This document shows, piece by piece, positions 16,244-23,867 of a stretch of DNA of 28,107 bases (the first letter of the stretch is position 1; each line of letters opens with the position of its first letter). The notes below the pieces were generated by a model, which was not told where the DNA came from, made no database searches, and saw nothing but the letters and a program-made list of their open reading frames with translations. This stretch comes from an uncultured Synechococcus sp. (GTDB lineage Bacteria > Cyanobacteriota > Cyanobacteriia > PCC-6307 > Cyanobiaceae): the NCBI GenBank assembly GCA_937930135.1, contig CALGVO010000129.1, forward strand, positions 1-28,107, written 5' to 3'. Made by a program: the position numbers and the translations under genes.

Positions 16244-17821
16244 TCAGGAGCGGGAGCGGCCGAGCAGGCGAGCCAGAGGATTGCGCCGTTGCACCGGAGC
16301 AGCCGCAGGGCCTGGCGCTGAAGGGCTGGGCTCGACAGCCACGTGATGCTCCTCTGCGGACTGGTGTGCTGACGCTTCCATCCGGCTGGGATCGGCATCC
16401 TGGCCCTGGGAGAACTGTTCCACTGCCGCCGCATCCGGACTCGGCTCCTTGAGACCACAGACGTCGCGGTACATCTGGTCGTAGGCGAGGGCGGAGCGAT
16501 CCCAGCTGTAGTCCTGACCCATGCCGCGAAGCTGAAGCTCCCGCCAGCTCGCCTGATGGCGGTAAGCCTCCCAGGCCCGCACCAGAGCGGTGTAGAAGTC
16601 GACTGGTTCGAACCGATCGAAACAGAAGCCCGTGCCGCTGTGGTGGGCGGGATCGTGGGGCGGCACCGTATCCACAAGGCCACCCACCTTGCGCACCACC
16701 GGCACGCAGCCGTAGCGCATCGCCATCAGCTGACTGATGCCACAGGGCTCAAAGCGGCTCGGCATCAGGAAGGCATCACTGCCGGCGTAGATCAACCGCG
16801 ACAGGGCATCGTCGTAGGTGAGGAACACGGCGACCCGGCCAGGATGGCGCGAGGCCAGCTGCCAGAGCCCGGATTCCAGCCCCCGATCGCCGGTGCCCAG
16901 CACCACGATCTGGGTGTCGGTGTAAGCGAGCAGCCGGTCGGCCACCTGCAGCAGCAGATCCACCCCCTTCTGATCCACCAGCCGACTCACCATGCCGAGC
17001 AGAAAGGTGTCGGGATTGAGCGTCAGCCCCATCCGCTCCTGCAGCACCCGCTTGTTCTCGGCCCGACCGGAGAGGTCGTCGGCACTGAAGTTGGCCGGCA
17101 GGGTGCGGTCGGTGGCTGGATCCCAGGCCTCGAGGTCGAGACCATTGAGAATGCCGCGCAACTTGCCCGAGATGTAATTGAGCAGACCCTCCAGTTTTTC
17201 GCCATATTCGGCCGTGCGGATCTCACTGGCATAGGTGGGCGACACGGCGTTGACCCGATCGGCGTAGAGCAGCGCCGCCGCCATCGTGTGATCACCCTGC
17301 ATATACCAGGGGCACCAGGTCATCCGATCGAGCTTCCAGCGCCAGGGGCCCTGGTATTTGAGGTTGTGGATCGTGAAGACCGTGCTGATCTCAGGGTCTT
17401 GATGCATCCACACCGGAATCATGCCCGTATGCCAGTCATGGCAATGCAGCACCTGGGGCTTCCACACATTCCAGGCGAACTCCGCCGCCGCGCTGGCGAA
17501 GAAGGTGAAGCGCCAGTCTTCGTCTTCACCGCCGTAGATCCGTTCCGGATCAAACACCGGATGGCCCACCAGATAGAGGGTCATGCCGTTGCTGGGATGG
17601 CGTGTTTCGAACACGGCGAACTCGGTGCCCATGGTCTGGGCCCGCCAGATCGGCTCGTCGGGGATCTGCAGACGACTCCAGAGCTTGCCGTAGCCCGGCA
17701 TGATCAGGCGCACGTCATGGCCGAGCCTGGCCAGGGCCGGCGGCAGAGACCCCACCACATCGCCCATGCCACCCACCTTGACCATCGGGGCGCACTCGGC
17801 AGCGGCGAACAGGATGCGCAT
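16244..17821 (-). CDS. glgA: Glycogen synthase (GT5)
   Basis: ADP-glucose-dependent starch/glycogen synthase of 525 residues. The N-terminal ADP-glucose loop is KVGGMGDVVGSLP, with Val in place of the Thr of the usual KTGGL. The HCHDWHTG segment lies mid-domain, and the C-terminal Rossmann domain has PSRFEPCGISQLMAMRYG and VRKVGGLVDTV. The catalytic part ends near residue 459. A tail of about 66 residues rich in Ser, Ala, Pro and Glu follows and ends in a basic RRNPLARLLGRSRS; E. coli GlgA (477 residues) lacks such a tail. ATG 17821 is 53 bp after the L,D-transpeptidase, with a TAAAGT box in the gap, so it may have its own promoter. It stores photosynthate as glycogen. Confidence 0.95.
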   Translation of the reverse strand: MRILFAAAECAPMVKVGGMGDVVGSLPPALARLGHDVRLIMPGYGKLWSRLQIPDEPIWRAQTMGTEFAVFETRHPSNGMTLYLVGHPVFDPERIYGGEDEDWRFTFFASAAAEFAWNVWKPQVLHCHDWHTGMIPVWMHQDPEISTVFTIHNLKYQGPWRWKLDRMTWCPWYMQGDHTMAAALLYADRVNAVSPTYASEIRTAEYGEKLEGLLNYISGKLRGILNGLDLEAWDPATDRTLPANFSADDLSGRAENKRVLQERMGLTLNPDTFLLGMVSRLVDQKGVDLLLQVADRLLAYTDTQIVVLGTGDRGLESGLWQLASRHPGRVAVFLTYDDALSRLIYAGSDAFLMPSRFEPCGISQLMAMRYGCVPVVRKVGGLVDTVPPHDPAHHSGTGFCFDRFEPVDFYTALVRAWEAYRHQASWRELQLRGMGQDYSWDRSALAYDQMYRDVCGLKEPSPDAAAVEQFSQGQDADPSRMEASAHQSAEEHHVAVEPSPSAPGPAAAPVQRRNPLARLLGRSRS

Positions 17822-17850
17822 GGACGGGGAGGCCCCAGGAAGGCGCCGCG

Positions 17851-17856
17851 ACTTTA
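17851..17856 (-). promoter_or_regulatory. Putative -10 box (TAAAGT) for glgA
   Basis: Minus-strand TAAAGT lies 30-35 bp upstream of the glgA ATG, in the 53-bp gap after the L,D-transpeptidase gene. A start near 17844 would give a leader of about 23 nt. The gap is longer than the others in this run, which fits an internal promoter. Confidence 0.3.
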
Positions 17857-17874
17857 AGGGGAATCGGTGCCGGT

Positions 17875-18588
17875 TCAGGGAATCACCGTGACCGGGGTGC
17901 CCAGTCGCACCAGGTCGAACACCTCCTGCACGTGTTCCTCATACAGACGCACACAGCCATGGGACACGGCCCGGCCGACAGTCCAGCGGTAAGGGGTGCC
18001 ATGAAAGCCGGCGACGGTGCAGCCTTGGATATCCAGGTATCGCTCACCATCCCAGCCGTTGCGGCCCTTGCAATCGCGATGGAAACCGATCCAACGGGAT
18101 CCGAGGGGATTGCGTTCCCCCTGACCGATCCGCTCACCGGTCACGGGGTGCACCCAGATCGGCTCGGACACCTTTTCAAGCACCCGATGGCGGCCAGCCG
18201 GCGTCTCCCAGCCCACCGTGCCCACCGCCGCGGGGAAGCGATGGGTCAGCTGGCCATCCTTCAGCACCATCAGCTGGCGATGGGTGCGGTCGAGCACCAA
18301 CTGCACACCCCCCGTCTGGAACAGATCCGCAGGAATCCGCGCCAGCGACTCCTGCTCTGAGATCGGCTCGGCCAGCGGCGGAATCGGATCGGCGGGTCGG
18401 TCTGCAGGCGCGGCTGAAGGCGACGATTCGGCACCGCCGATTTCGCCTTCCACCCTGGCCGGCTCGGGCACCATGGCCCGGCAGGGCGTGACCTGCAGAA
18501 GGCCCAGCGCCGTTGCGAGGCACAGGAGGCGTGCGCCGCGACGAGGGAACACAGAGGCAGCCAATAAAACACTCAACAGCAATGGCAT
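17875..18588 (-). CDS. L,D-transpeptidase (YkuD domain), exported
   Basis: Periplasmic peptidoglycan cross-linking or lipoprotein-anchoring enzyme of 237 residues. A basic and hydrophobic N-terminus (1-38) looks like a signal peptide, with possible cleavage after PCRA. A variable Pro-rich stretch (40-85) follows, then the YkuD domain (about 95-237). The catalytic signature is complete: H196 in GFHGTPYRW and SHGC at 209-212, with nucleophile C212. ATG 18588 has a good Shine-Dalgarno (AGAAGGTG) and lies 17 bp after menB. Its place in a run with murF supports a cell-wall role. Whether it makes 3-3 cross-links or another bond cannot be told from sequence. Confidence 0.92.
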   Translation of the reverse strand: MPLLLSVLLAASVFPRRGARLLCLATALGLLQVTPCRAMVPEPARVEGEIGGAESSPSAAPADRPADPIPPLAEPISEQESLARIPADLFQTGGVQLVLDRTHRQLMVLKDGQLTHRFPAAVGTVGWETPAGRHRVLEKVSEPIWVHPVTGERIGQGERNPLGSRWIGFHRDCKGRNGWDGERYLDIQGCTVAGFHGTPYRWTVGRAVSHGCVRLYEEHVQEVFDLVRLGTPVTVIP

Positions 18589-18605
18589 GGCCGCACCTTC
18601 TTTAG

Positions 18606-19481
18606 CTATGGCAACCAGGGGGATGACGAGAAATCAGGACGGCGCTTCTCCAGGAAGGCATTGCGGCCCTCCTGGCCCTCGGCGGTTCGATAGAAGAGGT
18701 GGGTGGCCTGACCGGCCAGCTCCTGGATCCCGGCCATGCCGTCGGTTTCGGCATTGAAGGCAGCCTTGAGGCAGCGGATCGCCGTGGGGCTGTGCTGCAG
18801 CACCTCCCGGGCCCAGCGGACCCCTTCAGCCTCCAGCTGCTCCAGAGGGACCACCTGGTTCACCAGCCCCATCGCCAGGGCGTCCTCAGCGCCGTATTGA
18901 CGGCAGAGAAACCAGATCTCCCGGGCCTTGCGCTGCCCCACCAGCCGGGCGAGATAACCGGCACCGAAGCCGCCATCGAAGCTGCCCACCTTCGGGCCCG
19001 TCTGGCCGAATACGGCATTCTCCGCCGCCAGGCTGAGATCACAAAGCAGATGCAACACCTGGCCGCCGCCGATCGCATAGCCCGCCACCAGGGCAATCAC
19101 CACCTTGGGCAGGCTGCGGATGATGCGCTGCAGGTCGAGCACATTGAGGCGGGGCAGGCCGTCCTCATCGAGGTAGCCGCCATCGCCACGCACGCTCTGA
19201 TCACCTCCGGCGCAGAAGGCGAACCCCCCATCGGCAGCGGGCCCGACGCCGGTGAAGAGCACCACACCGATGTCGCTGGCTTCGCGGATGCGGCTGAAGG
19301 CATCGCAGAGCTCCACCACCGTGCGCGGCCGGAAGGCATTGCGTTTCTGGGGCCGATTGATCGCCACACGGGCGATCCCCTCGCTGCAGCGATCGAGCAA
19401 AATGTCGCTGTAGTCGCCCCAGGGCTGCCAGGGCACCACTGGCGCACCGGGCAACACGGCGCGGGCGGAACGGTCGGTCAT
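18606..19481 (-). CDS. menB: 1,4-dihydroxy-2-naphthoyl-CoA synthase
   Basis: Crotonase-fold enzyme that closes the naphthoquinone ring: O-succinylbenzoyl-CoA gives 1,4-dihydroxy-2-naphthoyl-CoA, on the route to phylloquinone of photosystem I. The protein is 291 residues. Typical blocks are INRPQKRNAFRPRTV, FCAGGDQSVRGDGGY, GYAIGGGQVLHLLCDLSLA, and FGQTGPKVGSFDGGFGAGYL, whose Asp and Gly are characteristic of MenB. ATG 19481 was chosen because it overlaps the menD stop as ATGA (19481-19478), the usual sign of coupling; GTG 19490 is possible. The product acts downstream of MenD. Confidence 0.96.
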   Translation of the reverse strand: MTDRSARAVLPGAPVVPWQPWGDYSDILLDRCSEGIARVAINRPQKRNAFRPRTVVELCDAFSRIREASDIGVVLFTGVGPAADGGFAFCAGGDQSVRGDGGYLDEDGLPRLNVLDLQRIIRSLPKVVIALVAGYAIGGGQVLHLLCDLSLAAENAVFGQTGPKVGSFDGGFGAGYLARLVGQRKAREIWFLCRQYGAEDALAMGLVNQVVPLEQLEAEGVRWAREVLQHSPTAIRCLKAAFNAETDGMAGIQELAGQATHLFYRTAEGQEGRNAFLEKRRPDFSSSPWLP

Positions 19482-21292
19482 GGCAAGCACCCCGTGGCGC
19501 AGTCATTGTGATCACCCGCTTGAACAGCGCGGCGCAAGGCCAAGCGCAGGGCCGCATCGCGCCCGCGATCGGTGCGCACCCGCAGCAAGGCCGGACGGCC
19601 CTGGGCCCAGCCCCAGTCGAGGGCCTCAGCCAGATCCTCCAGGCAGGCCACCGCACGACCAGGCACCCCATGGGCTGCGGCCAGAGCGAGATGGTCTGCA
19701 GCCTGAGGCATGGCGAAGAGCTGGTCGAACTGATCCGCTGAAGCCACCGGCACCGGCAGTTGCTCAAAGATGCCACCGCCACCGTTATCGATCAGCAGCA
19801 CCAGCAGAGGCGGGCCCTGCGCAGAGGCGAGCAGCCAACCGTTGCTGTCGTGCAGCAGGGCGAGATCGCCCGTCAGCAGCAGGGTGGGTCCATGGGCGCG
19901 GGCAAGGCCGAGCGCCAACGACAAGGTGCCATCGATCCCGGAGGCCCCCCGGAAGCTGATGCAGCGATGCCGACCACGCTCCGCCAGGGCGAACGCCTGC
20001 CAATCCCGCACCGGACTGCTGGCCGCGAGCATCACGGCGCAGTCGGCGGGCAACAGAGGCGGCAAGGCGCACATCAGGGCCGGTTCGCTGACGGCCCCGC
20101 GCGCAGGAAGCTGCGCTTCCAACCAGATCCGCAGCGCCTGATCCTGCTGCTGCCAGAGCTGGCGCAGCGCCTGGGAGGGGGCCTCCGCACCATCAGCGGC
20201 AGGAAGTTCCGACGCCAGGGCCTGCCACCACGAAGCCAGACCTCCGGACCACTGGCTGGCAAGCCGCAACGGATCGAGACCGCGCCGCTCCCCCTCGCTG
20301 ATCACCACCTGGGGGCCGACCAGCGACTGCAGCCAGCGCTCCAAGCGGCGACTGGCCGGCATCGGGCCGAGGCGCAGCACCTGCAGGTCCCGCGGCTCCA
20401 GCCCATCGGGCAGGGGCAGGGCATCGGGAAGCAAGAGATCCCAAGCGTGGATCTGTCCCGGCAGATCGGCGGGAATGGCAGCGAGGGGATCCACCAGCAG
20501 CGGCCAGCCGCTGCGCTGCAGCCAGGCGCGCAGGGCCTGCCGAAAGGCCGGATGCTGATGCGGCTGGCCCCGCCACGGCCCGGCGATCACCACACCGGGG
20601 CGATCGGGATCGAGGGCGACCCGGGGATCCCAGGCCGATGGATCGCCAGGTCGCAGGGGTGGCGGTGTAGCGGAGTGGCGCTCCGACGCAGCGATGGGAG
20701 GGGCATCCGCCCAGGCTCGCCAGACCCGCTCCTGCTCCAGCGCCGAGGGATGGAGCGGCTCCTCAAAGGGCAGGTTGAGGTGCACCGGACCGGGCCAGCA
20801 GTGGGCCTCCCCCCAGGCCTGAACCGCCAGAGCCTGCAGCGCCTTGGGCTCCATCCGATCGATCCCGGCGGAATCGCCGTGGCCGAGCCAGCGGCAGACG
20901 CTGCGCAGGAACGCCTCCTGATTCACCGTTTGATTGGCACCGCAGTGCTTGAGCCTCTCGGGTCGATCAGCACTGAGCAAGAGCAAGGGCAGACAGGAAC
21001 GATCCGCCTCCACCGCCGCCGGCAGCAGATTGGCCACCGCCGTGCCGGAGGTGGTGATCACAGCCACGGCCCGACCGCTCCCAGCGGCGATGCCCAGGGC
21101 ATGGAAGGCCGCGGAGCGCTCATCGATGGCGGTGATCAAGGTCAGGCGACCACGGCGGGCCAGCCCACCAGCGGCATGGGCCAGCGGACCGCTGCGACTG
21201 CCCGGGCAGAGCACCAGATGGCGGAGGCCCTGGGCACAGAACCCCTCCAGCAGGGTCAGTGCGGCCTGCAGATTGGCGATCGATCGCGTCAA
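19478..21292 (-). CDS. menD: 2-succinyl-5-enolpyruvyl-6-hydroxy-3-cyclohexene-1-carboxylate synthase
   Basis: Thiamine-diphosphate enzyme that adds the succinyl semialdehyde unit from 2-oxoglutarate to isochorismate, the first committed step to phylloquinone. From TTG 21292 the protein is 604 residues. The N-terminal LCPGSRSGPLAHA and AIDERSAAFHALGIA (Glu that activates the cofactor) and the C-terminal GDLALLHDSNGWL...NGGGGIFEQLP cofactor block are clear. The frame is open to 21898, but that part overlaps lepB and is not MenD-like. No ATG or GTG sits near the expected N-terminus, so TTG 21292 (MTRSIANLQAAL) is the likely start. It is divergent from lepB with only 6 bp between the starts, and is followed by menB with a 4-bp overlap. 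Confidence 0.94.
   Translation of the reverse strand: MTRSIANLQAALTLLEGFCAQGLRHLVLCPGSRSGPLAHAAGGLARRGRLTLITAIDERSAAFHALGIAAGSGRAVAVITTSGTAVANLLPAAVEADRSCLPLLLLSADRPERLKHCGANQTVNQEAFLRSVCRWLGHGDSAGIDRMEPKALQALAVQAWGEAHCWPGPVHLNLPFEEPLHPSALEQERVWRAWADAPPIAASERHSATPPPLRPGDPSAWDPRVALDPDRPGVVIAGPWRGQPHQHPAFRQALRAWLQRSGWPLLVDPLAAIPADLPGQIHAWDLLLPDALPLPDGLEPRDLQVLRLGPMPASRRLERWLQSLVGPQVVISEGERRGLDPLRLASQWSGGLASWWQALASELPAADGAEAPSQALRQLWQQQDQALRIWLEAQLPARGAVSEPALMCALPPLLPADCAVMLAASSPVRDWQAFALAERGRHRCISFRGASGIDGTLSLALGLARAHGPTLLLTGDLALLHDSNGWLLASAQGPPLLVLLIDNGGGGIFEQLPVPVASADQFDQLFAMPQAADHLALAAAHGVPGRAVACLEDLAEALDWGWAQGRPALLRVRTDRGRDAALRLALRRAVQAGDHNDCATGCLP
21276..21287. repeat. 12-bp palindrome GCGATCGATCGC at the menD/lepB divergent junction
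   Basis: GCGATCGATCGC is a perfect palindrome that looks like a HIP1 octamer expanded by GATC. It lies in the first codons of menD and 11 bp before the lepB ATG. It could be a chance extension of HIP1-like sequence or a binding site for a regulator of either gene. Confidence 0.6.
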
Positions 21293-21298
21293 GCGAAG

Positions 21299-21928
21299 AT
21301 GGCGGTGCTGATGGGATCCTCGGTGACCAGAGATCAGACAAGCGGACCGGCCTGGCGAAACCTGCTGGTGTGGGTGCTGGTGGCGCTGCTGTTGCGCTGG
21401 TTGGTGCTCGAGCCACGCTGGATCCCCTCCGGCTCGATGCTGCCCACCCTGCAACTGCAGGACAGGATTCTGGTGGAGAAGCTGAGGCCCAGATTGGCGG
21501 AGCTGCGCCACCAACCCCTGCCCCTGGGCAGCGTGGTGGTGTTCGCGGCGCCTCCCCGGCTGGTGGAGGCGGGCTACGACCCGAACGCAGCCCTGATCAA
21601 ACGGGTGGTGGGACGGCCAGGTGACGCCCTGGAAGTACGGGACGGGGTATTGATCCGCAACGGACAGATGGTGACCGAGCCCTGGCTGGACACACCGATC
21701 GACTATTCCCTCGCAGCGGTGACGGTGCCGGAGGATCAGCTCTGGGTGCTGGGAGACAACCGCAACGCCAGCCTGGATTCCCATCTCTGGGGTTCGCTGC
21801 CGCAGGATCGAGTGATCGGCACCGCCGTTTGGCGCTACTGGCCGCTCAATCGGTTCGGTCCGATTCGGTTCCCCCACCCCGATGCAGTGGTTACGCATCA
21901 GACAGCTGCGGTAGGGTCAACGTCGTGA
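21299..21928 (+). CDS. lepB: Signal peptidase I
   Basis: Membrane-bound serine protease that removes signal peptides from exported proteins. The protein is 209 residues. One membrane segment (about 21-37) is followed by the nucleophile S46 in WIPSGSMLPTL and the general base K101 in ALIKRVVGRPGD. The C-terminal box GDNRNASLDSHLWG is intact. ATG 21299 is used; ATG 21311 is also possible. The frame is open far upstream, but that is the antisense of menD. It ends 15 bp before DUF760, and a TAGGGT box in its last codons could drive that gene. Its substrates would include the exported AmiC, the L,D-transpeptidase and the secreted pair at 24212-25602. Confidence 0.95.
   Translation: MAVLMGSSVTRDQTSGPAWRNLLVWVLVALLLRWLVLEPRWIPSGSMLPTLQLQDRILVEKLRPRLAELRHQPLPLGSVVVFAAPPRLVEAGYDPNAALIKRVVGRPGDALEVRDGVLIRNGQMVTEPWLDTPIDYSLAAVTVPEDQLWVLGDNRNASLDSHLWGSLPQDRVIGTAVWRYWPLNRFGPIRFPHPDAVVTHQTAAVGSTS
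21912..21917 (+). promoter_or_regulatory. Putative -10 box (TAGGGT) for the DUF760 gene
   Basis: TAGGGT lies in the last codons of lepB, 27-32 bp before the DUF760 ATG at 21944. The predicted start near 21924 leaves a 20-nt leader with a GGAGAG ribosome site. It has the same form as the box before peroxiredoxin Q. Confidence 0.38.
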
Positions 21929-21943
21929 CGGAGAGCACACGGG

Positions 21944-22297
21944 ATGTTCAACCCGGAGTTCCTGACCACCGATAGCCAGGACGGACAACCCGTCAACGGT
22001 CTGATTCAGTACCTGCAGGATCAGTCTCCCGATGTGCTGCAACGGGTCGCCAAATCGGCCAGTGGTGACATCCAGGACATCATTCGCCACAACGTGCAGG
22101 GGCTGCTGGGCATGCTCCCCGGCGAACATTTCGAGGTGAAGGTGACGGCGAGCCGCGACAACCTCGCCAATCTGCTGGCTTCAGCGATGATGACGGGGTA
22201 CTTCCTCCGTCAGATGGAACAGCGCAAGGAGCTGGAGGAAGCGCTCTTCGGTGACGACCAGATGGCGGTGAATCCCGACGACGATCTGCGTCTCTGA
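21944..22297 (+). CDS. DUF760 family protein
   Basis: A 117-residue cytosolic protein of the DUF760 family, found in cyanobacteria and plant plastids. It shows the family pattern NGLIQYLQDQSPDVLQRVAKSASGDIQDIIRHNVQGLLGMLP followed by a NLANLLASAMMTGYFLRQMEQR helix. It is mostly helical, with an acidic C-terminus. No enzyme motif is present. Some plant homologues are reported to be linked to chloroplast protein turnover and metabolic stress, but no molecular function is established. The start has GGAGAG upstream. It converges on the DUF4336 gene with no gap (shared TGATCA). Confidence 0.9.
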   Translation: MFNPEFLTTDSQDGQPVNGLIQYLQDQSPDVLQRVAKSASGDIQDIIRHNVQGLLGMLPGEHFEVKVTASRDNLANLLASAMMTGYFLRQMEQRKELEEALFGDDQMAVNPDDDLRL

Positions 22298-22300
22298 TCA
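22295..22300. other. Shared stop-stop palindrome TGATCA between DUF760 and DUF4336 genes
   Basis: The TGA of the DUF760 gene (22295-22297) abuts the minus-strand stop of the DUF4336 gene (22298-22300). Together they read TGATCA, the same arrangement as at glmU/murF. Confidence 0.95.
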
Positions 22301-23500
22301 CGTGGTTTCCGGATCCGAGGGCACCAGCTTGAGATCCAGCAGCCGTTGATCGACCTCACCGAGGAAACTCCAGTTGCCCTCACTCGGCGCCCAGGTGCGT
22401 GCGTTCAGTTCCTCCCGCAACTGCTGCACCCGCTCCGGGGTGAAGGGCAAGGGTGCGCTGTAGTGGGCGGGCACCAGCCAGCGCAGATCGGGCAGGGCTT
22501 CAAGCTGTTCCAGCCAGGCCAGCAGGGTGCGACGGGCGCGGGGGAGCACCAACCGCTCCAACACCGGTGCCACCTGCAGTTTGGGCGTGGTCTCCCCCAT
22601 CAAGCGCGCGGCATCGGCCTGCCAGCCGGGCTGCCAGGCAAAGGGATAGAGACCGAAATGGGCCCGGGCATTGCGCAGGCCGGGGCGGAAAGCACGGCGC
22701 ACCAGCTCAGCCAGGCCCGGAATCTCCAGGGGCTGCGGGCGTAGATACGACGCGAACAGCACCAGGCGGGCCCAGCCACGGCGCCTGGCCTCCGGGGTAT
22801 CGGTGAGGGGGGCATCGCCACGATCGCGGGCATGGAAGAGCAACGGGGTGGGATCGCGATCGAAGATCGCGGGCGGGGTGGCCGAGATCCCCACCAGAGC
22901 GTCGGTGATCAAGAGGCTTCCCGAGGGACGATGCAGGCAACTGATCTCCTGAAACCGGCCCACACCGAGATCGAGGGGGCCCAGCGAGAACCAGTGGCAG
23001 ACCTCAGGGTGAGGCACACCGTCTTCAAGCAGCAGGCGCCGACGGCTGCGGGGAATGCCGAGCCAGCTGAGGGGCAGCGGCAGGGGGAAACTCCACTGGC
23101 CGGGGCAGAGCCAGAGCTGGGCGTTGGGAAAAGCCCGAGCCAAGGGGGCAAGTGGCAGCTTGTGCTCCAGACCGGAGGCGGTGGGCAACACGATCGTGCC
23201 CACGGGCCCATGCTCGGCCTCCAGAGCCTGGAGGGCTGTGCGCAATTCGGCCGTGGGGGGCAGCGGATTCACCAGCATCAAGCCGCCCGGCACCTTCACC
23301 ACCGTGAGCCGGATCGGCACGGCCACGTAATACACCCCCTGCAGCTGCACGAAGCTCCACACCTGGCCGGGGATCAGCTCCTCCATGCAGGTGGCCCGGC
23401 GGCCGTAGGGATACAGAGGCAGCAAGGGCCACCAAGGCCAGCGTTGATCGCGCCTCGACACCTCAGAAATCTGCGTTGATGGGTGAGGAGACTCGCTCAT
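22298..23500 (-). CDS. DUF4336 family protein
   Basis: A 400-residue protein with DUF4336 features, a cyanobacterial and plant family that may have a metallo-beta-lactamase-like fold. Recognisable segments are CMEELIPGQVWSFVQLQGVYYVAVPIRLTVV near the N-terminus, GLMLVNPLPPT, VLPTASGLEHK and LRWLVPAHYSAPLPF near the C-terminus. No signal peptide is evident. The frame extends to 23605, but ATG 23500 gives MSESPHPSTQ just before the conserved part. It faces the long AT-richer gap with no gene immediately upstream, so its promoter should lie in 23501-23650. The function is unknown. Confidence 0.85.
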   Translation of the reverse strand: MSESPHPSTQISEVSRRDQRWPWWPLLPLYPYGRRATCMEELIPGQVWSFVQLQGVYYVAVPIRLTVVKVPGGLMLVNPLPPTAELRTALQALEAEHGPVGTIVLPTASGLEHKLPLAPLARAFPNAQLWLCPGQWSFPLPLPLSWLGIPRSRRRLLLEDGVPHPEVCHWFSLGPLDLGVGRFQEISCLHRPSGSLLITDALVGISATPPAIFDRDPTPLLFHARDRGDAPLTDTPEARRRGWARLVLFASYLRPQPLEIPGLAELVRRAFRPGLRNARAHFGLYPFAWQPGWQADAARLMGETTPKLQVAPVLERLVLPRARRTLLAWLEQLEALPDLRWLVPAHYSAPLPFTPERVQQLREELNARTWAPSEGNWSFLGEVDQRLLDLKLVPSDPETT

Positions 23501-23867
23501 GACCTCAGGCGATGGACAGCGGGGTGCGGGCCTTTTCCCCGAAACCCCTTGCAACGACACCGAGCAGACTACGCGTTTCGGAAGGATCGGTTGAGAGAGC
23601 GCCAAGACATCCAGACAACGTCAATCTGAATTGAAAACTCAAACGCGCTAACAACCAGACAGGCAACAAACGAAGATCAACACAGATAAACAGCCATTTT
23701 TCACAACTTCACACTCATAATCCGGAGGCCGAAAGAACACACAGCAAGCCGCAGAAGAGAAACAAGGCGCAGCGATTGCATGCCCATTATGCAGCAAAAC
23801 ACTTTGGTGCGGCTGCGCAAAGCGCAACCCTAGGGCCAACGCCTTAAGGTTGAAGTTTAGAAACCAA
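23501..23867. other. Long AT-richer intergenic region
   Basis: This 367-bp stretch is the largest gap in the window and is visibly poorer in GC than its flanks, with runs such as ATTTTTCACAAC and AACAACCAG. A minus-strand frame of 101 residues (23648-23953) covers part of it but looks spurious. Its right end holds the putative promoter and two palindromes of the ribbon-helix-helix gene. The left end should hold the DUF4336 promoter, but I see no convincing box. No tRNA or recognisable RNA element is seen. Confidence 0.7.
23814..23850 (+). promoter_or_regulatory. Putative promoter with two palindromes before the ribbon-helix-helix gene
   Basis: TGCGCAAAGCGCA (23814-23826) is a dyad with 5-bp arms. 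CCCTAGGG (23828-23835) is a palindrome. TAAGGT (23845-23850) fits a -10 box, 18 bp before ATG 23868. The dyads occupy the -35 and spacer region, where a repressor would block polymerase, so autoregulation by the gene product is plausible. Confidence 0.35.

Noticed and set aside
19760..21298. Long plus-strand open frame before lepB
   Set aside because: It is the shadow of menD in high-GC DNA; its composition (Gln/Gly/Arg-rich) is typical of antisense frames here.
21293..21898. Upstream extension of the menD frame
   Set aside because: It is the antisense of lepB and has no MenD-like sequence.
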